Positions 52,975-62,479 are shown, numbered from the stretch's first letter. The stretch: 64,000 bases of DNA from Achromobacter animicus (GCF_902859585.1 NZ_CADIJM010000017.1:1-64000); one strand, 5' to 3'. Numbers and translations are program-made. Notes: generated by a model from the sequence alone, not told the origin.

Positions 52975-53706
52975 TCAGGGCTGGATTCCGATGCCCCAGG
53001 CCGTCCAGTAGCTGTCGCGCAGGCGCATCCAGAACCGGTCGCCGGCCTCGCCGGCCAGCTTGCGCAGCGACCGGCGCAGGCGGTCGAGATTGGCCTGGCG
53101 CTGCCGCTCCGACAGCCCGCCCTGCGTGCCGCGGTCAAAGTCGATGAGCCAGACCCGGCCATCGTTGCCGATAAGGATGTTGAACGCGTTCAGATCGGCA
53201 TGCCAGACGCCCGCCCGGTGCATGCGCACGATGGCATCGGCCACCGGCTGCCACAGGGGCTCGGAAAGCGCCTGCGCCAAGGGCCGCACGCCGGGAATGC
53301 GCTCGACCACGATGGCGGCGCGGTAGATTGGGCCCTGGCGCCAGTAGGCGGCCGCCAGCGGCGCCGGCACCGGCAGCCCTTGCGCGCGCAGGGCGGCCAG
53401 CAGCCGGTATTCGCGAAAGCTGCGCGTGCGCGACTCGCCGTTCCACAGATACGCGTCGCGGCTGATGCGGGCGATCATGCCGCCGCGGCGGTAGCGCCGC
53501 AGCACACCCTGCCAGCCCTGCCCCTCCACGAACCACGCGGCCTGGCGTCCGCCGGCGTCCACCGGCCGCGCCCGGTCGCCATAGTGACCGGGGTTGAAGA
53601 CTTCGGGGCCCGCGTCGGCAAGGCGCCGGGCATCGCTGAGCATGGCGCCGGCCAGCGGGCCATCCCAGGTGGTGCGCCGCGCGCCGGATTGATCGTCAGC
53701 CTTCAC
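52975..53706 (-). CDS. kdkA: 3-deoxy-D-manno-octulosonic acid (Kdo) kinase KdkA
   Basis: 243-residue kinase that phosphorylates Kdo at position 4 in the LPS inner core. Kinase-like motifs: VLRRYRRGG, the catalytic loop HADLNAFNIL and the metal loop WLIDFDRGTQG. The start is GTG 53706, overlapping the globin gene by 11 bases without a ribosome site, so coupling is likely. Bordetella and Haemophilus carry a single phosphorylated Kdo, as I recall, and this enzyme fits that. Together with msbA, lpxO and the core cluster it completes the LPS theme of the window. Confidence 0.92.
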   Translation of the reverse strand: MKADDQSGARRTTWDGPLAGAMLSDARRLADAGPEVFNPGHYGDRARPVDAGGRQAAWFVEGQGWQGVLRRYRRGGMIARISRDAYLWNGESRTRSFREYRLLAALRAQGLPVPAPLAAAYWRQGPIYRAAIVVERIPGVRPLAQALSEPLWQPVADAIVRMHRAGVWHADLNAFNILIGNDGRVWLIDFDRGTQGGLSERQRQANLDRLRRSLRKLAGEAGDRFWMRLRDSYWTAWGIGIQP

Positions 53707-54118
53707 GGTTGCGCATCCAGTCGGCCACGCCGTAGAACGATTCGAGCAGACGCTCGACCAGGACGGGCTCGATGCCCTCGTCTTCCATTGCGCGGCCGAT
53801 ACAGGTCACCCATTGGTCGCGCTCGACCTCGCCGATGGAGAACGGCAGATGACGCGCCCGCAGGCGGGGATGGCCGAAGCGTTCGATGTAGTGGTCCGGA
53901 CCGCCGAAATAGCCGCAGAGGAACCAGAAGAGCTTGTCGCGCGCCTCGTCCAGGCTGGGGCCGTGGGCGGCGCGCAGTTCCTTGAGGTCGGGCTCCATGT
54001 CCATCAGGTCATAGAAGCGGTCGACGAGGGCGCGCACGCCGGCTTCGCCGCCAAGAAGGTCAAACATGGTGCGGGAGTTTTCCACGGGTTCTGTAATGGT
54101 GTGGACGCGGGACGTCAT
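53696..54118 (-). CDS. Group II truncated haemoglobin
   Basis: 140-residue 2-on-2 globin. The FDLLGGEAGVRALVDRFYDLM start, the KLFWFLCGYFGGPDHY segment and the proximal His90 in RARHLPF are typical of the YjbI/GlbO group. Such proteins bind O2 or NO and are linked to oxidative or nitrosative stress; the role here is not known. Its ATG overlaps the stop of the large permease gene (ATGA) and its 3' end overlaps kdkA, so the three are co-translated. Confidence 0.92.
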   Translation of the reverse strand: MTSRVHTITEPVENSRTMFDLLGGEAGVRALVDRFYDLMDMEPDLKELRAAHGPSLDEARDKLFWFLCGYFGGPDHYIERFGHPRLRARHLPFSIGEVERDQWVTCIGRAMEDEGIEPVLVERLLESFYGVADWMRNREG

Positions 54119-56649
54119 CAGGTTTCTCGAAGGGTGACGAGCGGCGGCGTGCGCAGGACGCCGCGCAGGGCAAGCGCGCCGCCCGCCCAGGCGCCCAGCA
54201 TGCCGGTGCCGATGCCGGCCAGCCACGGCCAGAGGCTGAGGGTAATGGTGAAGTCGAACACCTGGGTTGATAAAGCCCAAGCGATCGCGGTCGCGCCGGC
54301 CGCCGCAAGAAGGCCTGCCAACCCGCCCACGGCCCACAGCTCGATGCGCTGCGAACGGGCAAGCTGACGGCGCGTGGCGCCCAGCGCGCGCAGCACCGCC
54401 GCCTCGCGCATGCGCTCGTCGCGCGTGGCGGTCAGCGCCGCGGACAGCACCAGCACGCCGGCGGCCAGGGTGAACAGGAACAGCAGCTGCACGGCGCGGC
54501 CCACTTCATTCAGCACGGACTGCAACTGCTGCAGGATGGCGCCCACGTCGAACACCGTCAGGTTCGGAAACTCCCGCACCAGGGCGGGCAACACCGCCGC
54601 CTTTTCGGGCGGCAGGTAGAAGGACGTGATCCAGCTCTGGGGCATGTCGGCCAGTGCGGCGGGGGTCAGGATGGCGAAAAAATTGACGCGCATCGTATCC
54701 CAATCCACCCGGCGGATGCTCGACACCGCCACCTCGACCTGCTGGCCGGCCACGTCGAACGTCATCTTGTCGCCCAGCCCGATGCGCAGCGACTGCGCCA
54801 GCCCGGCCTCCAGCGAGACCTCCGCGGAACCCGGCGTCAGCCAGCGGCCCTGCTCGATCCGGTTGGACGACGGCATCTCGTCGCCATAGGACAGGTTGAA
54901 TTCGCGGTCCACCAGGCGCTTGGCGCGCGGCTCTTCATAATCGTCCGGTCCCACCGGCTTGCCGTTGACGGCAATCAGCCGCCCGCGGACCATCGGCGAC
55001 AGCGTGATGCGGCCCAGGCCTTCGCGCGTCAGCGCGTCGGTCACGGCCTGGCGCTGGTCCGGCTGCACGTTGATCAGGAAGCGGTTGGGCGCGTCCGGCG
55101 GCATGGTGCGTTGCCAGCCCTGGATCAGATCGGTGCGCGTCATGGTCAATAGCAGCAGCGCCATCAAGCCGACCGCCAGTGCGCAGACCTGGGTGATCGT
55201 GGCCGCCCGGCGGCGCACCACGCCCGCCAGCGCAAAGCGCAGCGCGGGCAGGCCGGCGGCCAGCCGGCGCACGCGCGCCAGGCCCAGGATGCACAGCCAG
55301 GCAACCAGCGCGAACACGCCAAAGGCGCCCAGAAAGCCGCCCGCCACCACGCCGCCCAGCTTGGCATCGCCCGCGAACCACCAGATCAGCAGCGCAAAAC
55401 CCGCCGCGCCCAGCACGTAGCCGAACGCGCTGCGCGCGCTGATCTTGTCCGCGTCGCGCCGCAGGACGCGGGCGGGCGGCACGTGGCGCAATTGCGCCAG
55501 CGCGGGCAGCGCGAACCCCAGAAGCAGCAGCAATCCGGTCAGGACGCCCTGCAACGCCGGAATGGCAGACGGGGCCGGCAAGGTCGTGTCGATCAGCGAC
55601 CCCAGCAGCATGACCAGCACCTGATGCACACCAAACCCCAGCAGGCAGCCGGCGGCGGACGAAAACAGCCCGACCAGCGTGAATTCCAGCGTCAGCATGC
55701 GCGCGACCTGCGATTGCACGGCGCCCAGGCAGCGCATGACCGCGATGCCATCACGATGCCGCGTCATGTAACGTCCCGCCGCCAGCGCCACGGCCACGGC
55801 CGAGATCAGCACGGCCAACAGCGCGACCAGCGACAGAAAACGCTGCGCGCGGTCCAGCGTGCGGCGCACTTCCGGGCGGCCCGATTCCAGGGTGGCGATC
55901 TTCTGGCCGCGCTTCAGGTTCTGGTTCAGCCAGGCGGAATATCCGGCCACGGCGTCGGGCTGGCCGGCGACCAGCATGGCATAGCCGATGCGGCTGCCCG
56001 GCGCGATGAGGCCGGTGGCCGGCAAGTCGCTGGCGCGCAGCAGCACGCGCGGGGCGACGTTGACGAACTGCATGCCCTTGTCCGGCTCATAGGTGATGAC
56101 GCGGTCGATGCGCATGTGGGCGTCGCCCACGTTCAGCGTATCGCCCACCTTCAGGTTCAAGAGCGCCAGTAACTGCGCGTCAACCCACACCGCGCCTTCG
56201 GGCGGGATGTCGCGCGTGGGCGCATCGGGCGCGAACGGCGCCTCTGCCACCCGCAAGGCCCCGCGCAGCGGATAGCCGGGCTCCACCGCTTTCAATGCCG
56301 CGAGCTGCGCGCCGTCCCCAGCGCCCACCATGGAGGGAAACTGCCACGTGCCGGAAACGGTCAGGCCGCGCTCGCGCGCCTGATCCTTGAAGGCGGCGGG
56401 TACGGGTTCGTCGGCATCCAGCACCAGATCGGCGCCCAGCATCTGGCCGGCGTCGCGTTCCAGCGCGCGGCCGACGCGGTCGGCCAGAAAGCCCACGCTG
56501 GTGACGGCGGCCACCGCCACGACCAGCGCCAGGACCAGCAAACGGAGCTCGCCGGCGCGCGCATCGCGCATCATCATCCGGGCGCCCAGGCGCAAGGTTG
56601 ACCAGAAACCAGGGCGCCTGGCCTGTGACATATCAGGGAAATCCATCAT
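54118..56649 (-). CDS. Large FtsX-type ABC transporter permease (YbbP-like)
   Basis: 843 residues. An N-terminal membrane helix (about 37-58), a periplasmic MacB-PCD-like domain, a first FtsX block of three helices (about 270-400), further helices (about 420-510), a second extracytoplasmic part and a second FtsX block near the C-terminus (about 720-835). This is the architecture of YbbP, partner of the ATPase YbbA. No cognate ATPase gene is in the window. First gene of the permease-globin-kdkA group and divergent from dctP. Substrate unknown. Confidence 0.88.
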   Translation of the reverse strand: MMDFPDMSQARRPGFWSTLRLGARMMMRDARAGELRLLVLALVVAVAAVTSVGFLADRVGRALERDAGQMLGADLVLDADEPVPAAFKDQARERGLTVSGTWQFPSMVGAGDGAQLAALKAVEPGYPLRGALRVAEAPFAPDAPTRDIPPEGAVWVDAQLLALLNLKVGDTLNVGDAHMRIDRVITYEPDKGMQFVNVAPRVLLRASDLPATGLIAPGSRIGYAMLVAGQPDAVAGYSAWLNQNLKRGQKIATLESGRPEVRRTLDRAQRFLSLVALLAVLISAVAVALAAGRYMTRHRDGIAVMRCLGAVQSQVARMLTLEFTLVGLFSSAAGCLLGFGVHQVLVMLLGSLIDTTLPAPSAIPALQGVLTGLLLLLGFALPALAQLRHVPPARVLRRDADKISARSAFGYVLGAAGFALLIWWFAGDAKLGGVVAGGFLGAFGVFALVAWLCILGLARVRRLAAGLPALRFALAGVVRRRAATITQVCALAVGLMALLLLTMTRTDLIQGWQRTMPPDAPNRFLINVQPDQRQAVTDALTREGLGRITLSPMVRGRLIAVNGKPVGPDDYEEPRAKRLVDREFNLSYGDEMPSSNRIEQGRWLTPGSAEVSLEAGLAQSLRIGLGDKMTFDVAGQQVEVAVSSIRRVDWDTMRVNFFAILTPAALADMPQSWITSFYLPPEKAAVLPALVREFPNLTVFDVGAILQQLQSVLNEVGRAVQLLFLFTLAAGVLVLSAALTATRDERMREAAVLRALGATRRQLARSQRIELWAVGGLAGLLAAAGATAIAWALSTQVFDFTITLSLWPWLAGIGTGMLGAWAGGALALRGVLRTPPLVTLRET

Positions 56650-56750
56650 TCGTCCATGTTAACTAAGCGCCTGTAGGGCGTCCGAATCCCGATATCATCC
56701 CGGGGCGGGAGGCAAAGCCGCCCATAAAGATAACCAATCCGGAGAAGACA

Positions 56751-57725
56751 ATGCGTAAAACCTGGCTTGCGGCCACGATTCTGGCCGCCTGCGCGGCCGC
56801 CACCTCGCTGCCCGCGGCAGCGCAGACCACCCTGAAGATGGCCTACGCCCTGTCGACGTCGTCGCACTACGGCGCCGGCGCCGACGCGATGGCCAAATCC
56901 ATCGAAGGCTCGACCAACGGCAAGTTCAAGGTCCAGCAGTTTGCCAACAGCGCGCTGGGCGGCGAACGTGAAGTGATCGAAGGCCTGCAGATCGGCACCA
57001 TCGATCTCGCGATCGTTTCGACCGGTGCAACCCTGAATTTTGTTCCCGAGACCGGCGTTTTCGACATCCCGTTCCTGCTGCGCGACCTGCCGCACGCCCG
57101 TGCCGTGCTCGACAGCAAGATCGGCCAGGACATGCTGGCCAAGTTCCCCAGCCGCGGCATCGTGGCGCTGGCGTGGGGCGAACAGGGCTTTCGCCACCTG
57201 ACCAACAACGTGCGCCCGGTCAAGACCCCGGCGGACGCCAAGGGCCTGAAGATCCGCACCACCGAAAACCCGATCCACATCACGGCCTTCCGCCAGATCG
57301 GCATCCTGCCGACGCCGATGGCCTGGCCTGAAGTGGCCACCGCATTGCAGCAGGGCACCATCGACGGCCAGGAAAATCCGCTGTCCGTGATCACGTCGGC
57401 CAAGCTGTCGCAAATGCAGAAGTACCTGTCGCTGACCGGCCACGTGTACGGCCCGGCCCTGGTGCTGATGTCCGCCAACGTCTATGAAGGCCTGTCGGCC
57501 GCCGACAAGGCCAACTTCGACAAGGCCGGCAAGGAATCGGCCCAGGCCATGCGCGCCTACGTCGACAACATCGAGAACACGGGCGTCGAGCAGCTCAAGA
57601 AGGAAGGCATGCAGGTGTCCGAAGTGGACCGCGCCGCTTTTGCCGCCGCTGTGGAACCGGCCTACCCCGAGTACTACAAGAAGTTCGACAAGAAGCTGAT
57701 CGACTCGATCCGCGACACCAAGTAA
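56751..57725 (+). CDS. dctP: TRAP transporter substrate-binding protein DctP
   Basis: 324 residues with a signal peptide (cleavage near residue 24, AAA before Gln) and the DctP fold: LKMAYALSTSSHYGAGAD, GLKIRTTENPIH with the substrate-carboxylate Arg, and QQGTIDGQENPLSVI. It delivers an organic acid, C4-dicarboxylate-like or other, to the DctQM permease. GGAGAAG lies just before the start. A hairpin after the stop would allow more binding protein than permease. Confidence 0.93.
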   Translation: MRKTWLAATILAACAAATSLPAAAQTTLKMAYALSTSSHYGAGADAMAKSIEGSTNGKFKVQQFANSALGGEREVIEGLQIGTIDLAIVSTGATLNFVPETGVFDIPFLLRDLPHARAVLDSKIGQDMLAKFPSRGIVALAWGEQGFRHLTNNVRPVKTPADAKGLKIRTTENPIHITAFRQIGILPTPMAWPEVATALQQGTIDGQENPLSVITSAKLSQMQKYLSLTGHVYGPALVLMSANVYEGLSAADKANFDKAGKESAQAMRAYVDNIENTGVEQLKKEGMQVSEVDRAAFAAAVEPAYPEYYKKFDKKLIDSIRDTK

Positions 57726-57731
57726 GCCGGC

Positions 57732-57755
57732 ACGGCCCCCATCGCGGGGCCGTTT
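57732..57755 (+). terminator. Hairpin between dctP and dctQ (probable partial terminator)
   Basis: 8-bp stem ACGGCCCC / GGGGCCGT with a six-base loop, then only TT. The weak T run suggests partial termination or protection of the dctP transcript end, not a full stop, since dctQ and dctM follow. Confidence 0.55.
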
Positions 57756-57827
57756 GCCTGGCGGCGGGACCGGCCTGCGCCGCGCGCCCGCCCCACTTTT
57801 CCGCGTCCATCGCCAACGGAATTCACC

Positions 57828-58328
57828 ATGCGTTTGCTCTGCGCCTTCGACCGCGGCCTGTTCAAGCTGGTCTCGGCCCTCGCCCAACTTTTGCTGGTGG
57901 CCGCCGCGGCCGCCGCGTTCTACCAGGTCATCGCCCGGTTCGTGCTGCACTCGCCCGCCGACTGGAGCGAGGTCCTAACCCGCGCCCTCCTGATCTGGAC
58001 CGTGCTGCTGGGCGTGGCCCTGGCCTTCCGCCACGGCGCCATGATCAGCGTCGAGCTGCTGCGCAACCTGCTGGGCGGCACGCGCCGCCGCGTGCTCGAG
58101 GCCATCATCGGCCTGATCTGCGCGGGCTTTCTCGGCTTTCTGGCCTGGATCGGCGGCAACATGACCTATCGCGTGCGTTTCCAGAACGTGCCGAGCCTGG
58201 ACATCTCGATCTCCTGGATCTACCTGGCGATTCCCGTGGGCGCCACGCTGGCGGCCATCGCCGTGCTGGCCCGCTGGTGCGCCGGCGAAGAAGACGACGT
58301 GCCCGTGCGCAACGACGCGCAAGGCTGA
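57828..58328 (+). CDS. dctQ: TRAP transporter small permease DctQ
   Basis: 166 residues with four predicted membrane helices. The DctQ core is visible: WSEVLTRALLIWTVLLGVALAFRHGAMISVELL and the SISWIYLAIPVG segment. It forms the Na+- or H+-driven permease with DctM. It lies 102 bases after dctP and 38 bases before dctM, with only a weak ribosome site (ACGGA). Confidence 0.92.
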   Translation: MRLLCAFDRGLFKLVSALAQLLLVAAAAAAFYQVIARFVLHSPADWSEVLTRALLIWTVLLGVALAFRHGAMISVELLRNLLGGTRRRVLEAIIGLICAGFLGFLAWIGGNMTYRVRFQNVPSLDISISWIYLAIPVGATLAAIAVLARWCAGEEDDVPVRNDAQG

Positions 58329-58366
58329 GCCGCCCCCCTTATCGAATCTGAGCAGCAGAAATCGCC

Positions 58367-59644
58367 ATGTCCCAATTAATGATTGTCTCGATGCTGATTT
58401 TCTTCGGGCTGTCCGTGCCGGTCGCCGTGTCGATCGGGCTGGCCAGCCTGGCGGGAGTCGGCGCCTCGGGCCTGCCCTGGCTGGTCGTCGCGCAGCAGCT
58501 GTTTGCCGCGCTGGACAAGTACCCGCTCGTGGCCATCCCCTTCTTCATCCTGGCCGGCAACCTGATGGAAGCCGGCGGCATCTCCGAACGCATGGTGGAA
58601 TTCGCCAAGAGCGTGGTCGGTGGCATCCAGGGCGGCCTGGCCTGCACCTGCGTGCTGACCTGCATGATCTTCGCGGCGGTCGCGGGCTCCAGCGTGGCCA
58701 CGACCTTCGCGGTGGGCGCCATCCTGATCCCGGCCATGATCCGGCACGGCTATCCGGCCCCCTTTGCCGCCTCATTACAGGCCAGCGCGGCGGAACTCGG
58801 AGTCATCATCCCGCCGTCCATCCCGATGATCCTGTTTGCCGTGTCCACCGACACCTCCACGGGCGAACTCTTCATCGCCGGCGTCATGCCCGGCATCCTG
58901 ATCGGCATCGCGCTGATGTTCTACGTCTGGCTGTACGCCAAGCGCAACAACCTGGGCAAGCGCGACGGCGAAGGCCGGCTGCCGCTGTGGCCCGCCTTCA
59001 AGCGCGCGTGGCTGGCGCTGCTGATGCCCGTCATCATCCTGGGCGGCATCTACGGCGGCGTCTTCACGCCGACCGAAGCGTCGGTCGTGGCCGTGATGTA
59101 CGCCGTCTTCGTGGGCAAATTCATCTACCGCCGCCTCACGTTCCGTCAGTTGTCGGACACGCTGCACAAGTCGGTCGTGTCGACCGCAGTCATCATGTTC
59201 GTGATCGCCAACGCGGGCATCTTCAGCTTCCTGCTCAACCGCGCAGGCATTCCGGACGCGCTGGGCACGTGGCTCGCCCAGATCTTCGACACCAAGTTCG
59301 GCTTCCTGATGGGCGTGAACGCCGCCCTGTTCGTGATCGGCATGTTCATCGAGACCTCGGCGTCGATCGTCGTGCTGGCCCCCTTGCTGCTGCCGGTGGC
59401 GCTGCAGTTCGGTGTCGACCCGGTGCACTTCGGCATCATCATGGTGGTCAACCTGGCGCTGGGCATGATCACGCCGCCGTTCGGGGTGAACCTGTTTGCC
59501 GCGTGCGCGGTGGCCAAGCTGCCGCTCGAGCGCCTGATCAAACCCCTGGTGCCCTTCGTCGGCGTGGTGATCCTGTGCCTGATGGTCATCACGTACTGGC
59601 CCGGGCTGTCGCTGGGGCTGCGCGATCTGGTGTACGCGAAATGA
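58367..59644 (+). CDS. dctM: TRAP transporter large permease DctM
   Basis: 425 residues, the usual DctM length, with 11-12 predicted membrane helices. Family marks: PLVAIPFFILAGNLMEAGGIS, AAVAGSSVATTFAVG, IIPPSIPMILFAVST, FTPTEASVVAVMYA, and NLALGMITPPFGVNLF. It is the ion-coupled transport subunit working with DctQ. Last gene of the dctPQM operon, with a strong terminator 87 bases after its stop. Confidence 0.95.
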   Translation: MSQLMIVSMLIFFGLSVPVAVSIGLASLAGVGASGLPWLVVAQQLFAALDKYPLVAIPFFILAGNLMEAGGISERMVEFAKSVVGGIQGGLACTCVLTCMIFAAVAGSSVATTFAVGAILIPAMIRHGYPAPFAASLQASAAELGVIIPPSIPMILFAVSTDTSTGELFIAGVMPGILIGIALMFYVWLYAKRNNLGKRDGEGRLPLWPAFKRAWLALLMPVIILGGIYGGVFTPTEASVVAVMYAVFVGKFIYRRLTFRQLSDTLHKSVVSTAVIMFVIANAGIFSFLLNRAGIPDALGTWLAQIFDTKFGFLMGVNAALFVIGMFIETSASIVVLAPLLLPVALQFGVDPVHFGIIMVVNLALGMITPPFGVNLFAACAVAKLPLERLIKPLVPFVGVVILCLMVITYWPGLSLGLRDLVYAK

Positions 59645-59730
59645 TGTGCGTCGCCGCCGCGCGGGCAATCGTCCGTGCGGCGGGTAGCGCCCGGCCCGCC
59701 TGACCGGCGTGCAGGGATCGCAGAATGAGA

Positions 59731-59755
59731 AAAGCGCCCGGTTGGGGCGCTTTTT
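59731..59755. terminator. Bidirectional terminator between dctM and the DUF3579 gene
   Basis: 9-bp stem AAAGCGCCC / GGGCGCTTT with a five-base loop and T runs on both strands. It lies between two convergent genes. Confidence 0.85.
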
Positions 59756-59767
59756 CGTTCTGGGGGC

Positions 59768-60058
59768 CTAGATTTCGCGTTCTTCCGTCTTGAGGTTGTT
59801 GTCGCGGGCGAAATCCACCACGAACTTGTAGGCCAGCGGCTCCAGGTCGCGCAGGCGCAGGTCGACGACGATCCCGCGCACGCCATCGATCACGACGGGC
59901 AGCACATAAGGCGAATAAGTGAGGTGGTTACCAGCACAGCCGGCGGGCCGGAACTGTGCCATTACGCCGGCGAGCCGTTCCGCCCAATCGCTCGGGCGGA
60001 AGCGGCTACCGCTTTCGGTAACGCCATGAATTACGAATTGTCTGACGCGAGTTGCCAT
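59768..60058 (-). CDS. DUF3579 domain-containing protein
   Basis: 96-residue cytosolic protein matching DUF3579: RFRPSDWAERLAGVMAQF, LTYSPYVLPVVIDGVRG, VVDLRLRDLEPLAYKFVVDFARDNNL. Function is unknown. As I recall, it is regularly found next to argD-argF in betaproteobacteria, here divergent from argD across a 179-base gap. No cofactor motif or signal peptide is seen. Confidence 0.9.
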   Translation of the reverse strand: MATRVRQFVIHGVTESGSRFRPSDWAERLAGVMAQFRPAGCAGNHLTYSPYVLPVVIDGVRGIVVDLRLRDLEPLAYKFVVDFARDNNLKTEEREI

Positions 60059-60237
60059 GTGTTCTTCACTGCGGGACGCCTTTCACGAAAGCCGGATCTT
60101 CGGCGTGATCAAACATGCGTGCCGCGCCGCGAATTGTATATGATTGATCCTTTGCCCTCTTTCGAACCGCGATTCGCCCCTGATTCGCCCTAGCAAGCGG
60201 GCATGCTGTCGATGCCATTCCCCCAGGAGGATCCGCG

Positions 60238-61419
60238 ATGAGCTCGCCTCTGGCCAATATCTATGCCCGGCTGCCGGTATCGTTCACGCACGGCCAGGGT
60301 GTCTGGCTGTGGGACGCAGGCGGCCGCAAGTATCTGGATGCCCTGGCCGGCATCGGCGTCTCGTGCCTGGGCCACGCCCATCCGAAGCTGGTCGCCGCCA
60401 TCGCCGAGCAGGCGGCCCGCGTCATCCATACCTCCAACATCTACGACATCCCGCAGCAGACCGAGCTTGCCGCCCGGCTGACGGCGCTGTCCGGCATGCA
60501 GGAAGTCGCGTTCAACAACAGCGGCTCCGAGGCCAACGAAGCGGCCATCAAGCTCGCCCGCTACTACGCCTACCAGCGCGGCAACAAGCACGCTCACATC
60601 ATCACCATGGATTCGTCCTGGCATGGCCGCACGCTGGCCACGCTGGCGGCTACCGGCAGCGACAAGGCGCGCAAAGGCTTCGAGCCCCTGCCCAGCGGCT
60701 TCATCCAGGTGCCGTACAACAACCTGGACGCGGTGCGTGCCGCCGGCGACGCCGAGCCGCGCACCACCGCCGTGCTGCTGGAAGTCCTGCAGGGCGAAGG
60801 CGGCATCCGCCCGTCCGACATCGCCTACCTGCAGGCGCTGCGCCAACTCTGCACCGAGCGCGGCTGGCTGCTGATGATCGACGAAGTGCAGTCCGGCATC
60901 GGCCGCACCGGCAAGTGGTTCGCGCACCAATGGGCCGACATCCGCCCCGACGTCATGACGCTGGCCAAGGGCCTGGCGGGCGGTGTGCCCATCGGCGCGA
61001 CGCTGGCCGCGGGCCCGGCCGCAGGTGTGTTTACGCCGGGCAGCCATGGCACCACGTTCGGCGGCGGGCCGCTCGTGTGCGCGGCAGGCCTCGCGGTGCT
61101 CGATGCGCTGGAATCCGAAAACCTGCTTGAAAACGCCCATGACGTGGGCGAATACCTGAAAGACCGCCTGGCCAGCGCGCTGGCCGGCACGCCCGGCGTG
61201 ACCGACATCCGCGGCCGCGGCCTCATGCTGGGCATCGAGCTGGCCCGCCCCTGCGGCGTCCTTGCACTGCGCGCCATGGAAGCGGGCCTGCTCATCAACG
61301 TCACGCGCGACCGCGTCATCCGCATGCTGCCGCCGCTGATCCTGACGCGCCAGGAGGCCGACCAGATCGTCGCCCTGCTGGTGCCGCTCATCCAACAGTT
61401 CCTGGCCGAAAAACCATAA
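60238..61419 (+). CDS. argD: Acetylornithine aminotransferase
   Basis: 393-residue class III PLP aminotransferase, fourth enzymatic step of arginine synthesis. FNNSGSEANEAAIKLARYY binds the cofactor phosphate, LLMIDEVQSGIGRTG holds the PLP-ring Asp, and MTLAKGLAGGVPIG carries the Schiff-base Lys. AGGAGG sits seven bases before ATG 60238. It lies 38 bases upstream of argF in one operon. Ornithine, succinyl-ornithine and GABA aminotransferases are relatives, but the argF linkage and length favour ArgD. Confidence 0.95.
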   Translation: MSSPLANIYARLPVSFTHGQGVWLWDAGGRKYLDALAGIGVSCLGHAHPKLVAAIAEQAARVIHTSNIYDIPQQTELAARLTALSGMQEVAFNNSGSEANEAAIKLARYYAYQRGNKHAHIITMDSSWHGRTLATLAATGSDKARKGFEPLPSGFIQVPYNNLDAVRAAGDAEPRTTAVLLEVLQGEGGIRPSDIAYLQALRQLCTERGWLLMIDEVQSGIGRTGKWFAHQWADIRPDVMTLAKGLAGGVPIGATLAAGPAAGVFTPGSHGTTFGGGPLVCAAGLAVLDALESENLLENAHDVGEYLKDRLASALAGTPGVTDIRGRGLMLGIELARPCGVLALRAMEAGLLINVTRDRVIRMLPPLILTRQEADQIVALLVPLIQQFLAEKP

Positions 61420-61457
61420 TCAACGTCCCTGCCGGGCCACGAGCCTGGCGGGGCCCA

Positions 61458-62417
61458 ATGACCTGCGACATCAACATGACTCCTCCCACGACTCAAAACG
61501 GCCCGCTGCGGCACTTTCTGCAGTTCAAGGACTTCTCGTCCGCCGAGATCGCCTACGTGCTGGACCGCGCGCGCCTGATCAAGGAAAAGTTCAAACGCTA
61601 TGAACCCCACATGCCGCTGCATGACCGCACGCTGGCAATGGTGTTCGAAAAGGCCAGCACGCGCACCCGCGTGTCGTTCGAGGCCGGCATGTACCAGATG
61701 GGCGGCTCGGTCATCAACCTGACGTCCAACGATTCGCAGCTCGGCCGCTCCGAGCCCATCGAAGACACCGCGCGCGTGATTTCGCGCATGGTCGACATCG
61801 TCATGATCCGCACGTTCGAGCAGACCCGCATCGAGCGCTTCGCGTCGCATTCGCGCGTGCCCGTGATCAACGGCCTGACCAACGAATTCCACCCGTGCCA
61901 GATCCTGGCCGACATCTTCACCTACATCGAGCACCGCGGCCCCATCGCCGGCAAGACGGTCGCCTGGGTGGGCGATGCCAACAACATGGCTTACACGTGG
62001 CTGCACGCGGCCGAAATGCTGGGCTTCACGCTGCACGTGTCCACGCCGGCCGGCTACGAACTCGAAGCCTCGCGCATCGGCACGCCGTCCGACAAGGTGC
62101 TGCGCCAGTTCAAGGACCCGATGGAAGCCTGCCAGGGCGCGCACCTGGTCACTACCGATGTGTGGACCAGCATGGGCTACGAGGCCGAAAACGAAGAACG
62201 CCGCGCCGCATTCGCCGACTGGTGCGTGGACGCCGAAATGATGGCCGCGGCTGACCCGAAGGCCGTCTTCATGCACTGCCTGCCCGCCCACCGCGGCGAG
62301 GAAGTCACCGGCGAAGTCATCGACGGACCGCAGAGCGTGGTCTGGGACGAAGCCGAAAACCGCCTGCACGTGCAGAAGGCGCTGATGGAATTCCTGCTGC
62401 TCGGACAGGTCGACTAA
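61458..62417 (+). CDS. argF: Ornithine carbamoyltransferase
   Basis: Makes citrulline from ornithine and carbamoyl phosphate. 319 residues from ATG 61458. Carbamoyl-phosphate site FEKASTRTRVSFE, then LGRSEPIEDTARV, NEFHPCQILADIFT, and the ornithine-site MHCLPAHRGEEV with the catalytic Cys. ATG 61476 (MTPPTTQNG) may be the true start, since relatives begin there as I recall, but 61458 has a GGGG just upstream. Second gene of argD-argF, ending in a long perfect terminator. Confidence 0.95.
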   Translation: MTCDINMTPPTTQNGPLRHFLQFKDFSSAEIAYVLDRARLIKEKFKRYEPHMPLHDRTLAMVFEKASTRTRVSFEAGMYQMGGSVINLTSNDSQLGRSEPIEDTARVISRMVDIVMIRTFEQTRIERFASHSRVPVINGLTNEFHPCQILADIFTYIEHRGPIAGKTVAWVGDANNMAYTWLHAAEMLGFTLHVSTPAGYELEASRIGTPSDKVLRQFKDPMEACQGAHLVTTDVWTSMGYEAENEERRAAFADWCVDAEMMAAADPKAVFMHCLPAHRGEEVTGEVIDGPQSVVWDEAENRLHVQKALMEFLLLGQVD

Positions 62418-62435
62418 ACCCGTCCTGCACGCATG

Positions 62436-62479
62436 AGAAGGGCCCGGACATCCTGCGATGTCCGGGCCCTTCTGCTTTT
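62436..62479 (+). terminator. argF terminator
   Basis: 16-bp perfect inverted repeat AGAAGGGCCCGGACAT / ATGTCCGGGCCCTTCT with a six-base loop, followed by GC and TTTT. It lies 18 bases after the argF stop. The short, displaced T run is made up for by the long stem. Confidence 0.85.
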
